Translations under genes and position numbers: made by a program | The notes under the pieces: model-generated | Databases searched by the model: none | Told to the model about the DNA's origin: nothing | The model's input: the letters and a program-made list of their open reading frames with translations, nothing else | Shown here: positions 6,904-14,836 of the stretch, in pieces | Position numbering within the stretch: position 1 is the stretch's first letter | Layout: the number at the start of each line of letters is the position of its first letter | From: an uncultured Mycoplasmatota bacterium | GTDB lineage: Bacteria; Bacillota_I; Bacilli_A; RF39; UBA660 | Direction of reading: 5' to 3' | Assembly: GCA_900553835.1 (NCBI GenBank) | Contig: USFF01000012.1 | Coordinates: forward strand, 1 to 33,480 | DNA: 33,480 nucleotides

Positions 6904-7225
6904 TTACACTCGTCTCCTTAACTTTATAATATTTTTTTAAGTTCTCTCTAACTGCAAAACCTATCATAGATTTATAATTTTTAAAAGGTGTTGTTAGCTC
7001 TATATATCTACTCATTACTTTGTCTTCTAATAAGCTAGTATCGTTTGATAATTCTTCGTCTGTGTATGGAGAATAATCAACAAATTCTTTTAAATCTTTA
7101 AATTTAGTATATTTTTTAAAAAAGTCATCATTTAAAAAATCGCCAATCTTCAATTTAATAGTAGCATTATCTCTTCCGTGCAATATTTCTCTTAATTCAG
7201 GCGGTAAATATACATTTATGGCCAT
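6896..7225 (-). CDS. Hypothetical 109-residue protein, first gene of the SpoU operon
   Basis: Unrecognised soluble protein. It starts MAINVYLPPELREILHG, has an acidic middle (TDEELSNDTSLLEDK) and a basic helical end (ENLKKYYKVKET). An AAGGAAG site precedes the ATG. The last codons overlap the methyltransferase start by 8 nt, so the two are translationally coupled. The N-terminus 'VYLPPELREIL' faintly recalls ribbon-helix-helix proteins, but the rest does not fit and I do not assign it. Confidence 0.65.
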   Translation of the reverse strand: MAINVYLPPELREILHGRDNATIKLKIGDFLNDDFFKKYTKFKDLKEFVDYSPYTDEELSNDTSLLEDKVMSRYIELTTPFKNYKSMIGFAVRENLKKYYKVKETSVNE

Positions 7226-7248
7226 AACAACACTTCCTTTTGTTGTAT

Positions 7249-7277
7249 ATTATATCATTATATTATAAGAAAAACAA
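7249..7277 (-). promoter_or_regulatory. Promoter of the SpoU operon
   Basis: TATAAT at 7249-7254, 17-nt spacer, TTGTTT at 7272-7277. Several overlapping TATAAT-like words here make the exact start uncertain. Confidence 0.5.
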
Positions 7278-7279
7278 TT

Positions 7280-7849
7280 TCAATCTTCAGTATATGAATC
7301 AATATATTCTATATTATCTCTAATTGCTCCATTTATATCTTTTATATCTTTTTTAAAAAGCGCAATAGAATTATAAGCTTTGTCAAAATATAAAGTCATA
7401 AATATATCTTCGTTAGGTGCTTCATTTAAGAGTTCAAATTTAAGCCCTTCATTATAATATACTAATAAATAGTTAGCACTAGACTTTAGAAAAATTTCTC
7501 CAATTTTATCAAATTCTTCATTATATTTAAGAGTCCAATCATCATTTTTAATTACTTCATTTTTCTTATTGATATTGCGTTCATATCTTAAAATAAGTTT
7601 ATTATCTTCAATTTTACATTTATAATCAGGTCCAAAATTTGGAAGTGGATCACCTTCTATAAAAAATAATTCAATATCTGTATATCCTAGTGCTGGGTTA
7701 GTAGCATCTTCTAGTAATTTATACTCTTCTTCATTAATCTCTCTAATATCTAAAACAATATAATCGTTCTTACTATAATTTAATATTGGTAATTTTATTG
7801 TAATAACATCGTTGGTTTTTGAATTCTCTATATCTAAATAAGCATTCAT
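7280..7849 (-). CDS. Hypothetical 189-residue protein
   Basis: Unrecognised acidic, soluble, probably beta-rich protein with many Asn and Glu. No signal peptide, membrane helix or cysteine cluster apart from one Cys (YKCKIE). I chose the ATG at 7849. The GGAAG site then lies 6 nt upstream, whereas the in-frame ATG at 7855 touches that site. It is the largest of the small unknown genes in 6175-8642, and the short gaps suggest some may be co-transcribed. Confidence 0.65.
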   Translation of the reverse strand: MNAYLDIENSKTNDVITIKLPILNYSKNDYIVLDIREINEEEYKLLEDATNPALGYTDIELFFIEGDPLPNFGPDYKCKIEDNKLILRYERNINKKNEVIKNDDWTLKYNEEFDKIGEIFLKSSANYLLVYYNEGLKFELLNEAPNEDIFMTLYFDKAYNSIALFKKDIKDINGAIRDNIEYIDSYTED

Positions 7850-7899
7850 AAGCATCTTCCTTTTCTTCTAAATAATTATATGATTTCACTTTTAAAAAG

Positions 7900-8148
7900 T
7901 TATTTTTTCAAAATTTTAACGTCGCTTCTAACACAAGCATCTAGAAATTTAAAATCATTGCGTTCCATTTCGAAAATTTCTGTTTTAGAAGGAACATAAG
8001 TACATGTACCAGAAACTGATTTATGAATGCAACTTCCATAGTCTTCAGTTAATTTACACTTACAATCGTAATCTTCATATGCGCAGCCGTGCATATTATT
8101 CTTTATGTTTCCTTCTATTTTTCTAAAATATAAATCTTCACTACGCAT
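7900..8148 (-). CDS. Hypothetical 82-residue cysteine-containing protein
   Basis: Six cysteines in 82 residues, five of them clustered (CAYEDYDCKC, GSCIH, GTC) and one near the end (DACVRSD). Such clustering can bind zinc or an Fe-S cluster; there is no secretion signal, so disulfides are less likely. I know no family with this spacing. A GGGAG site precedes the ATG. It lies among short hypothetical genes with no annotated partner. Confidence 0.6.
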   Translation of the reverse strand: MRSEDLYFRKIEGNIKNNMHGCAYEDYDCKCKLTEDYGSCIHKSVSGTCTYVPSKTEIFEMERNDFKFLDACVRSDVKILKK

Positions 8149-8206
8149 TCGTAAACTCCCTTCTAATAATTTGTTTATAATACATTAGTCATTACTAAGT
8201 AAAATA

Positions 8207-8473
8207 TTATTTTTCAATATAATCAATTACCTCATTAGTTTCATCATTTATTATTTCTATTCTGTAATATTCTTTTTTATATAAATTTTTATAGACTTCA
8301 AATGCAAGTTCTAGTTCTTTTTTTGTAGTCATATTTTTTTCATCAAGTTTATAAAACTCATCCCAGTCCATTAAACCATCAAAGTCATTATATAAACAAG
8401 TGGGTGTTTTACCTTTACCACCAGTTAAATCAAATGTGCCATCTTTAAAATAAACTTTAAATCTATAATGCAT
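8207..8473 (-). CDS. Hypothetical 88-residue protein with a paralogous fragment upstream of hisS
   Basis: Unrecognised soluble protein starting MHYRFKVYFKDGTFDLTGGK. The C-terminal segment YYRIEIINDETNEVIDYIE recurs almost unchanged (at both protein and DNA level) in a fragment at 14623-14718, so this is a duplicated family in this genome. It overlaps the end of the 59-residue gene by 11 nt and has a GAAAGGA site. It may be an adaptor or a toxin/antitoxin-like small protein, but nothing in the sequence says so. Confidence 0.7.
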   Translation of the reverse strand: MHYRFKVYFKDGTFDLTGGKGKTPTCLYNDFDGLMDWDEFYKLDEKNMTTKKELELAFEVYKNLYKKEYYRIEIINDETNEVIDYIEK

Positions 8474-8642
8474 GTGTATTTTCCTTTCTATTTTTTAGTA
8501 ATAATCTTGAACTAGTATAATATCTAGAAGACAATATTTTCTTCTTGTATTCGTATCTATTTACTGCTCCGTTACTCTGCACATCTGTTTTTGCAACTAC
8601 TTCTCCATCTTCATTCGCGCTAAACCAACTAAATATACCCAT
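8463..8642 (-). CDS. Short hypothetical protein, 59 residues
   Basis: The ORF begins MGIFSWFSANEDGEVVAKTD and ends in a basic stretch (LLLKNRKENTHAL). A clear AAAGGAG site precedes the ATG at 8642, and the stop lies 8 codons into the region read by the next gene (11-nt overlap). Both facts support expression as the first gene of a pair with the 88-residue gene. No recognised domain. Confidence 0.55.
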   Translation of the reverse strand: MGIFSWFSANEDGEVVAKTDVQSNGAVNRYEYKKKILSSRYYTSSRLLLKNRKENTHAL

Positions 8643-8678
8643 TATTTTTCACACTCCTTTATTAAGTGGTTTATATAT

Positions 8679-9500
8679 TTAAATATTACACTCTAATTTC
8701 CTCCTTCCTATTAACTTATCAAGTGTTGAATTATAATCTACATTATATTTTTCTAGCATCCAATAAACATTATTTTTTTCATTTAATATACTTTTTAAAT
8801 CATTCAAAAAATCCCTTTTGATTTTTCCATCGCTATATATATAAGCTAACTCATATGCAATAATAATTGAATTTAAATAAGAAGAAGCATATATCCTAGT
8901 TAATAAATCATCTTCAGATAACATATTAACATAGTTACTAATTTGGTTAATTCTATAAGATACATTAAAATGAAATACATCATCTCCTAAATCATTAGCT
9001 AATAAGAATTCAAAAAGTATAGGAAGTAATTCATAATCTATATAATTTGTAATGCTATAATCGTTATTTTCTACAACTGTATGAATAATTTCATGCAGAT
9101 AAATTAATGGAATATATACTGAATTTTTATTACTTAGTCTAATTTTAGTAAAAACAAGATCATAGTCATCTATAGTTTTTTCTAAATAAATAGGCGTAAA
9201 ACAACCGTAACTTTTCCTTTCGTTAACATGCATTATTGGAATACATAAAGGAGAAATAAGGTCAACATCCTTCATAATTAAATCCGGAGATTTATTTATT
9301 ATTTTATTTAGTTTATCAAATGTGATAAATGGTACATTTCTAAATAAAAAACTTCTTTCACTGAGCCAAAGTTTTACCAATTTTAATGGGTTATTAAAAC
9401 ATCTTGGTTCAATAAAAGAAGTATTTAAAGAAATATCTTTTAATTTTAACAAGTCATTTGAAACATTAATAGTGGATTTATTTTTATAAAATTCCTTCAT
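8679..9500 (-). CDS. Putative HExxH metallopeptidase-like protein
   Basis: A 273-residue soluble protein with IYLHEIIHTVVEN near residue 135, a match to the zinc-protease HExxH motif. Acidic residues follow at suitable distance (NYIDYELLPILFEFLLA), one of which could be the third ligand. The N-terminal half has no signal peptide, so any peptidase would act in the cytoplasm. I chose the ATG at 9500: GGAG lies 8 nt before it. The upstream in-frame ATG at 9560 falls inside the -35 box of a good promoter and cannot be transcribed from it. Next to an orphan histidine kinase that ends about 80 nt upstream. HExxH alone is weak evidence, so activity is inferred. Confidence 0.65.
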   Translation of the reverse strand: MKEFYKNKSTINVSNDLLKLKDISLNTSFIEPRCFNNPLKLVKLWLSERSFLFRNVPFITFDKLNKIINKSPDLIMKDVDLISPLCIPIMHVNERKSYGCFTPIYLEKTIDDYDLVFTKIRLSNKNSVYIPLIYLHEIIHTVVENNDYSITNYIDYELLPILFEFLLANDLGDDVFHFNVSYRINQISNYVNMLSEDDLLTRIYASSYLNSIIIAYELAYIYSDGKIKRDFLNDLKSILNEKNNVYWMLEKYNVDYNSTLDKLIGRRKLECNI

Positions 9501-9531
9501 TTTCAAATCTCCAATTTTCTCTTTGATAGTT

Positions 9532-9560
9532 ATATTACTACATAAACAGAGAGTTGTCAA
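9532..9560 (-). promoter_or_regulatory. Promoter of the HExxH gene
   Basis: TTGACA at 9555-9560, 17-nt spacer, TAATAT at 9532-9537; it fixes the start codon of the downstream gene at 9500. Confidence 0.75.
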
Positions 9561-9581
9561 CTATAACCCTAAAGTTAGGTG

Positions 9582-11348
9582 TTATTTAAGAACTTCTTTA
9601 ATTTTATTTATTATTTCATTTTCATTTAAATTTTCAGACACATAACCATCAAAAGCATAACCTTCATAGTCATGATCAGTTGTATTTTCTACTCTTCCAA
9701 TAGTTATTATTTTAATATTTAATTCTTTTTCAAACTTGCTAATTAAAGCAAATTCTTTAACTGACATTTCTTTTTCAATTAATATGTCAGTTAACACAAC
9801 GTCACATTTGTTGTCTTCAAGAAACTCTAATGCTTCACTACATTTACTAGCTTCATACACTTTGATTTCATATTTTTCTAGTATTTTTCTAATATAAGTT
9901 TTTAATATATTACTAGTATGAAGTATTAGAACTTTTTTCTCACTTAAATCAACTTTGTTAACTTCCTCTAAGTCCTGTTTAATATTAACAGCGAAAGTAG
10001 TGCCTTTCCCTTCTTCTGATGTAAACTCTATCTTACCATTTAACATTTCTACTAAACTCTTTGTAATTGTAAGTCCTAAACCAAGTCCTAGTTTATCAGT
10101 ATCTTTAGTTTCTCTTCCAAATTTATCAAATATTAAATCTTTGTTTTCTTCTTTTATACCTTTTCCAGTATCTTCAATTATAATTTCTAAATTACATTTA
10201 TTCTCTTCTAAAGAAGAATTAACTTTTAATTTAACATATCCTTTTTCAGTATATTTAACTGCATTATTAAAGATATTACTTACTATTTGTTTAACTTTTT
10301 CTTTATCTCCATAAAGTTTATCAGGTAAGTTATTATATTCTTTTTCAAATGTAATATCCTTACCATTTATTAATTTACTATTTAATTTAATTATCTCATC
10401 AAATAATTCTTCTGGGTTATATTCACTCATTTCTAAAGTGGCATTGCCACTTTCAATTTGAGAAACATTTATTATTCCTGAACATACATCAAGTAAACTA
10501 TTAGTAGCAGTGCTCAGATCATGAAGCGTCTCTTTGCCTTCACTACTCAAATTATCTTCATATTCAAGTATACTTGCACATCCAATTATTTGGTTCATTG
10601 GTGTTCTTATTTCATGTGACATGCTCTTTAAAAAATCGGTTTTAACGTTATTTGCTTTTTCTAAATTTGTTTTAGCAACATTTAATTCATTTATTAATTT
10701 TAAGTCAGGATTTTCTATTGTAAAATACATAAGAAAAGTAATAAAACCAATCAAATAAGTAAGAAGCAACAATTCCGGCTTAGAATGTTGAATATAAATT
10801 ACTATACTTCCAAGTACTATTAAACCATATAGAGGATAATACTTTTTATTAAAAAATTCTTTTCTATTTTTGATAATTATAATAAACCAAAGAATAACCA
10901 TTATAAAAGCTAAAACATACACAACATTAGCTGCTACTCCATAACTATAGATAATATTATCAGAGTTATAATATTCAAGGGGACAAATAGAAATAGCTAC
11001 AAAAAATATTAAACACAATATTTTAACAAGGTTATTTTTAAAGATATTATTCTTTCTAAATATTTTTCTATCTGATACCCCTAACAAATAACAAGTAAAT
11101 ATTAAAAGCCACATTAAATAAGAAACTAGTAATAATTTACTAATAATTTCATTTAAAATAGGTACACTGGTAGAATATTTAATTGTTAAATATGATCCTA
11201 AAGCAAATAAACTTGAAACAAAGTTAGAAATAACCAAATATTTATATGTTGTAGTTTCAAAGCTTTTTACCCTATCTTTTGAAAAATAAACACATATTAA
11301 TAAAACATTAAAAATAAAAATTGATATCGTAAAAAAATTATTACTCAT
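9582..11348 (-). CDS. Membrane hybrid histidine kinase with degenerate receiver domain
   Basis: 588 residues. About seven membrane helices occupy residues 4-212, like a 7TM sensor region. A short coiled linker is followed by HisKA (SHEIRTPMNQIIG, His near 244), then HATPase_c with N box (NIFNNAVKYTEKG), G1 (EDTGKGI) and G2 (GLGLGLTITKSLVEML). From about 475 to the end lies a receiver-like domain. It keeps one Asp at the phospho-acceptor strand (VVLTDI), but the usual acidic pair after the first strand is replaced (VLILHTSN) and the conserved Lys is not seen (YVSENLN). No response regulator gene lies next to it. It has its own promoter, overlapping the terminator of the upstream ligase gene, and a GGGAG site. 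Ligand unknown. Confidence 0.9.
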   Translation of the reverse strand: MSNNFFTISIFIFNVLLICVYFSKDRVKSFETTTYKYLVISNFVSSLFALGSYLTIKYSTSVPILNEIISKLLLVSYLMWLLIFTCYLLGVSDRKIFRKNNIFKNNLVKILCLIFFVAISICPLEYYNSDNIIYSYGVAANVVYVLAFIMVILWFIIIIKNRKEFFNKKYYPLYGLIVLGSIVIYIQHSKPELLLLTYLIGFITFLMYFTIENPDLKLINELNVAKTNLEKANNVKTDFLKSMSHEIRTPMNQIIGCASILEYEDNLSSEGKETLHDLSTATNSLLDVCSGIINVSQIESGNATLEMSEYNPEELFDEIIKLNSKLINGKDITFEKEYNNLPDKLYGDKEKVKQIVSNIFNNAVKYTEKGYVKLKVNSSLEENKCNLEIIIEDTGKGIKEENKDLIFDKFGRETKDTDKLGLGLGLTITKSLVEMLNGKIEFTSEEGKGTTFAVNIKQDLEEVNKVDLSEKKVLILHTSNILKTYIRKILEKYEIKVYEASKCSEALEFLEDNKCDVVLTDILIEKEMSVKEFALISKFEKELNIKIITIGRVENTTDHDYEGYAFDGYVSENLNENEIINKIKEVLK

Positions 11349-11371
11349 AAATACTCCCTCTATTCTCTTAC

Positions 11372-11400
11372 ATTATATAAAAAAATAACACAAAAATCAA
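11372..11400 (-). promoter_or_regulatory. Promoter of the histidine kinase
   Basis: TATAAT at 11372-11377, 17-nt spacer, TTGATT at 11395-11400. It lies within the terminator hairpin of the preceding gene, so polymerase traffic from upstream could interfere. Confidence 0.65.
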
Positions 11401-11428
11401 TTAAATTATCAATTATTATTTTTGTGTT
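11376..11428 (-). terminator. Terminator of the acyl-adenylate enzyme gene
   Basis: 11-bp perfect arms (AACACAAAAAT at 11387-11397 and its complement at 11418-11428), then ATTTTTTTA on the minus strand. Confidence 0.8.
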
Positions 11429-11437
11429 AAAAAATAC

Positions 11438-13192
11438 TTATTTTATTAATTTTAAAATAGCTTCTCTATCAATTTTTCCTTCTTCTTTATAAATCAAATT
11501 TGTAATTAAGTAGTCTTCATCTCTGGGCCTATCTCTTAAAGGTATCTTATTATTTACATATTTTTTTATAAATGAGAGGCATTCATCACTTTTTCCACTA
11601 TCTATTTCAATGAAAGCATAAGGGTACTCTCCGGTTGCAGAATTAACATCTTTAATTCCTATCACAACGCAATCTTTTACAAATTTTATTTCTTTAATAA
11701 CTTCCTCAATTTCGCTTGGAAAAACATTATGTCCATCAGGTCTAACAATCATATTTTTTTTTCTATCTGTTAATACAAAAAAACCTTCTTCAGTCACATA
11801 ACCAAGATCCCCAGTTCTTCCCCACATTTTACCTTCTTCATCTTTATAAAAAAATTTATCTGTTTCAAACTCATCATTTAGATATCCGCTCATCATTTGG
11901 GGAGAAGATATATAAATTTCTCCCACCTCTTTATATTTGCATTCCTCGCGATCGTTTTTCATAATTTTAGCATCCACTAAAGGCAAAGGAATTCCATATA
12001 TTTCAGGTTTTTTAGTTTCTTCAAATGGAGTTAAAAAAGTGCAAGATGAAAACTCAGCCATACCTCCTCCTTTTATTAATGTAGTATTACTATTATGCTC
12101 TTTTAACCAATCATTAACTTTTTCTTCTAAGTATTTTGGCGCTTTATCGCCACCAAAAATAACTCTGTTCAAATATGATAGATCTTCATTATTAAATATT
12201 TGATTATTAATAACACTTTCAAAAAATGAAGGGACACATATAATATTATTTGGTTTAAATTTATAAATTAAACTAGCAAAATCTTCTTTTTTAAAATTTG
12301 GCACTAGTATCATCTCTAAACCACTACATAATGAATTGTGTATACCACACACTGCACCATAACTAATAAATGGTGGCATGATGCATAAAATACTTTCTCC
12401 AGGTTTAACACCTGTAACAGTCATTAATTCTAAACTTAAAGTATTCATCCCTCTGCTTGTTAAACCAAGTCCTTTTGGAATTCCGGTTGTTCCACTAGTA
12501 TATTCAATAATAGAAGATTTTCCACTTTTATAACTAGGTATAAATAATTCACTTGTCTTAATCCTTTCAAAACGATCATACTTATATATTTTTTGACTAT
12601 TTAAAGCATTATTTAAATTATAAAAAAGTTCTTCTTTAAGTAATTTTAATTTAATTTTCTTAACTTCATTCTCATCTTTTTTATTTATTAACTTCAATTT
12701 TTCCTCATTAGATAATGAAGCAACAGCAGAAACATCAAAAGTAGTTTTTGTTCTTGTATTCTTTGCTGCTTTTATCATAGTGCTAGCATAAGTATTAATA
12801 ACAAAAGATAATTTAGTTTTAGCTAAATTTAAATAAAATCTCATCTTTTCTTCAGGTATTCTAGGATCGATTAAATTCGCATTTGCACCTATTTTATCTA
12901 GGGCATATATAAAATAAATTGTTTCAGGTGTAAGTGGCATTGCAATGCTAACATAGTCTTCTTCTCTAACACCTAGTTTTTGAAATCGTTTACTTGTTTT
13001 ATCAATATTTTCTAATAGTTCTTCATAGGTTATCTTCTTATTCAAATAATTTAACGCAATTAAAGAAAGTCTATCACAATTAAGTTTGGTAATATAGTCA
13101 ATAAGTGACATGTCAGGAACTTTTAAACTAAGCTCCTCTTCTGTGTAAAATTTTCTCCACGGCTTGTCTTGAGATGCAAATCCAGTATTCAT
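11438..13192 (-). CDS. AMP-dependent acyl-CoA synthetase/ligase family protein
   Basis: A 584-residue ANL-superfamily enzyme that should activate a carboxylic acid with ATP to an acyl-adenylate, then pass it to CoA or another thiol. Visible motifs: the phosphate-binding loop IIEYTSGTTGIPKGLGL, the motif with the ATP-contacting Asp (GRTGDLGYV), the hinge region DRKKNMIVRPDGHNVFPSEI, and the C-terminal catalytic Lys (EEGKIDREAIL). A lysine-rich insert lies between the N-terminal part and the phosphate loop. Substrate cannot be read. I chose the ATG at 13192 because AAGGGGG lies 5 nt upstream; an in-frame ATG 20 codons earlier falls in the -35 box. It follows hisS but has its own promoter with an inverted repeat. 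Confidence 0.9.
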   Translation of the reverse strand: MNTGFASQDKPWRKFYTEEELSLKVPDMSLIDYITKLNCDRLSLIALNYLNKKITYEELLENIDKTSKRFQKLGVREEDYVSIAMPLTPETIYFIYALDKIGANANLIDPRIPEEKMRFYLNLAKTKLSFVINTYASTMIKAAKNTRTKTTFDVSAVASLSNEEKLKLINKKDENEVKKIKLKLLKEELFYNLNNALNSQKIYKYDRFERIKTSELFIPSYKSGKSSIIEYTSGTTGIPKGLGLTSRGMNTLSLELMTVTGVKPGESILCIMPPFISYGAVCGIHNSLCSGLEMILVPNFKKEDFASLIYKFKPNNIICVPSFFESVINNQIFNNEDLSYLNRVIFGGDKAPKYLEEKVNDWLKEHNSNTTLIKGGGMAEFSSCTFLTPFEETKKPEIYGIPLPLVDAKIMKNDREECKYKEVGEIYISSPQMMSGYLNDEFETDKFFYKDEEGKMWGRTGDLGYVTEEGFFVLTDRKKNMIVRPDGHNVFPSEIEEVIKEIKFVKDCVVIGIKDVNSATGEYPYAFIEIDSGKSDECLSFIKKYVNNKIPLRDRPRDEDYLITNLIYKEEGKIDREAILKLIK

Positions 13193-13212
13193 AATTTCCC
13201 CCTTAAAATAAA

Positions 13213-13252
13213 AAAGTGTACTTATTATAGCACACTTTACCTTATTATGCAA
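13213..13252 (-). promoter_or_regulatory. Promoter with inverted-repeat operator, copy 1 (acyl-adenylate enzyme)
   Basis: TTGCAT at 13247-13252, 17-nt spacer, TATAAT at 13224-13229. An inverted repeat with 9-bp arms (AAAGTGTGC/GTACACTTT on the minus strand, one mismatch) and an 8-bp centre at 13213-13238 covers the -10, where a bound repressor would block transcription. A near-identical copy lies before hisS. Confidence 0.75.
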
Positions 13253-13277
13253 ATTTTATGAAAATAGTGAGATTTAA

Positions 13278-14594
13278 TTATCTTGCTTCTTCATAAACAT
13301 CTAATACATTATCAATTGTTACTTCTGTTTGCTTGCCAGTTCTCATATCTTTTAATATTGCAGTTCCTTTTTCAACTTCATCATCACCTATTATTATTAC
13401 AAAAGGAGTATTTTGCCTATCAGCATATCTTATAAGTTGTTTGAACTTATCTAAAAATACTACATCAATCTTGATATTTTTACTTCTTAACTTATTGACG
13501 TATTTGTAAACATATTCATAATTCTCAGTCATTGGTAAGACAGTAATATCAGCAACTGAATTATTATCAATTTTTATTATATTTGCTTCTCTTAATTGAT
13601 AAAATAATCTCGTTAAGCCAATTGATATACCTACCCCAGGAAGTTTTTTATCGGTGTAATATGAAGCAAGGTTATCATATCTTCCGCCTGAACAAACGCT
13701 TCCAATTGATGGATAGTCTTTTAATTTTGTTTCATATACAGTACCTGTATAATAGTCTAAACCTCTAGCAATCGTTAAATCAATCTCATAATTATTACAA
13801 TCAATATCCATGGCTTCTAAAGTATTAATTACAAATTCAAGTTCATTTATCCCTTCTTGATATTGTATATTATTAATAGATAAATTTTTTAATTGTTCAA
13901 TTTTTTCATTTACACTTCCATCTATTAAAATAAAATCTATTATTTTATCTATGTGAGGTTGTTCAATTTTTAAATCTTTTAATTCTTCTTTTACTTTTTC
14001 TAAACCTATTTTTTCTATTTTATCAATCACTCTTAATATTTCTATTATTTTTGTATTTAAATTTAAACTCTCAAAAAAACCTGATAAAATTTTTCTATTA
14101 TTAATTTTAATAACAAAGTCTCCAACATCTAATCTTTTGAATATGTCATATATTATGCTTGGAATTTCTGCATCATAAGATATTGAAAGGCTCTCATTTC
14201 CTACTACATCTATATCACACTGGTAAAACTCTCTAAATCTTCCTTTTTGAGCTCTTTCGCCTCGATAAACTTTACCAATTTGATATCTCTTAAATGGGAA
14301 AATCAAATCATTATATCTACTTGCCACATACTTTGCTAATGGTACAGTTAAGTCAAATCTTAATGATAAATCATTATCTCCTTTGTTAAATCTATATATT
14401 TGTTTTTCAGTTTCTCCGCCTGCTTTAGCAAGTAATACTTCTGACGCCTCAATAACCGGTGTATCAAGCGGATAGAACCCATAACTTGAATACACCTCTT
14501 CTATAACTTTTTTAATTTTTTCAAACAAAATTTGATCTTGTGGCATAAGTTCCATAAAACCAGATAATGTTTTTGGATTAATTTTATCTTTCAT
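13278..14594 (-). CDS. hisS: Histidine--tRNA ligase
   Basis: A class II aminoacyl-tRNA synthetase of 438 residues, near the usual 420-430. Motif 1 lies around YGFYPLDTPVIE (39-49), motif 2 is RGERAQKGRFREFYQCDID (111-129), the histidine-specific segment is RGLDYYTGTVYE, and motif 3 is GVGISIGLTRL. GGRYDNLA and the C-terminal anticodon-binding domain (from about residue 345) follow. AAGGAG precedes the ATG. It is not next to aspS as in Bacillus. No T-box is visible in its leader. Expression probably comes from the promoter/operator at 14763-14802, through a leader holding a gene fragment. Essential housekeeping function. Confidence 0.97.
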   Translation of the reverse strand: MKDKINPKTLSGFMELMPQDQILFEKIKKVIEEVYSSYGFYPLDTPVIEASEVLLAKAGGETEKQIYRFNKGDNDLSLRFDLTVPLAKYVASRYNDLIFPFKRYQIGKVYRGERAQKGRFREFYQCDIDVVGNESLSISYDAEIPSIIYDIFKRLDVGDFVIKINNRKILSGFFESLNLNTKIIEILRVIDKIEKIGLEKVKEELKDLKIEQPHIDKIIDFILIDGSVNEKIEQLKNLSINNIQYQEGINELEFVINTLEAMDIDCNNYEIDLTIARGLDYYTGTVYETKLKDYPSIGSVCSGGRYDNLASYYTDKKLPGVGISIGLTRLFYQLREANIIKIDNNSVADITVLPMTENYEYVYKYVNKLRSKNIKIDVVFLDKFKQLIRYADRQNTPFVIIIGDDEVEKGTAILKDMRTGKQTEVTIDNVLDVYEEAR

Positions 14595-14622
14595 AATTCT
14601 CCTTTCGTTTTTTTATTTAAAA

Positions 14623-14718
14623 TCAATTTTGATCTTCAATATAATCAATTACTTCGTTAGTTCCATCATTTATTATTTCTATTCTGTAATAATCTTTAGA
14701 CACTGTATTATCGGGCAT
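14623..14718 (-). pseudogene. Fragment of a paralogue of the 88-residue gene at 8207
   Basis: The frame encodes the C-terminal segment YYRIEIINDGTNEVIDYIE plus a new tail (DQN), nearly identical to the end of the protein at 8207-8473. The DNA is also close. The N-terminal two thirds are missing and there is no ribosome binding site before the in-frame ATG at 14718, so it looks like a remnant left in the hisS leader. Confidence 0.6.
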
Positions 14719-14762
14719 GTATTTTAAAAAATATTATTAATGGTTTTACCCTTAAAATAAAA

Positions 14763-14802
14763 AAAGTGTACTTATTATAGCACACTTTACTTCGTTATGC
14801 AA
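14763..14802 (-). promoter_or_regulatory. Promoter with inverted-repeat operator, copy 2 (hisS leader)
   Basis: TTGCAT at 14797-14802, 17-nt spacer, TATAAT at 14774-14779, with the same inverted repeat over the -10 (14763-14788). Similarity to copy 1 extends over about 58 bp (13198-13256 against 14748-14806) with a few substitutions and one A insertion. Confidence 0.7.
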
Positions 14803-14810
14803 ATTTAACA

Positions 14811-14836
14811 AAGAAAAAGGAGTTATCTTTCTCCTT
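14811..14836 (-). terminator. Terminator of spoIVB
   Basis: A 6-bp stem AAGGAG/CTCCTT with an 8-nt loop, then TTTTTCTT; the stop codon lies in the loop. Confidence 0.7.

Noticed and set aside
13272..13288. 17-nt identity (gcaagataattaaatct on the minus strand) between the hisS end and the terminator at 6157-6173
   Set aside because: At hisS the hairpin arm is broken and no T-run follows; the shared string is short and low in complexity, so I do not call it a terminator or repeat.
14595..14822. T-box or other riboswitch in the hisS leader
   Set aside because: No T-box bulge sequence (TGGN in a GGTACC-like context) or antiterminator is visible; the leader is explained by a gene fragment and a promoter.
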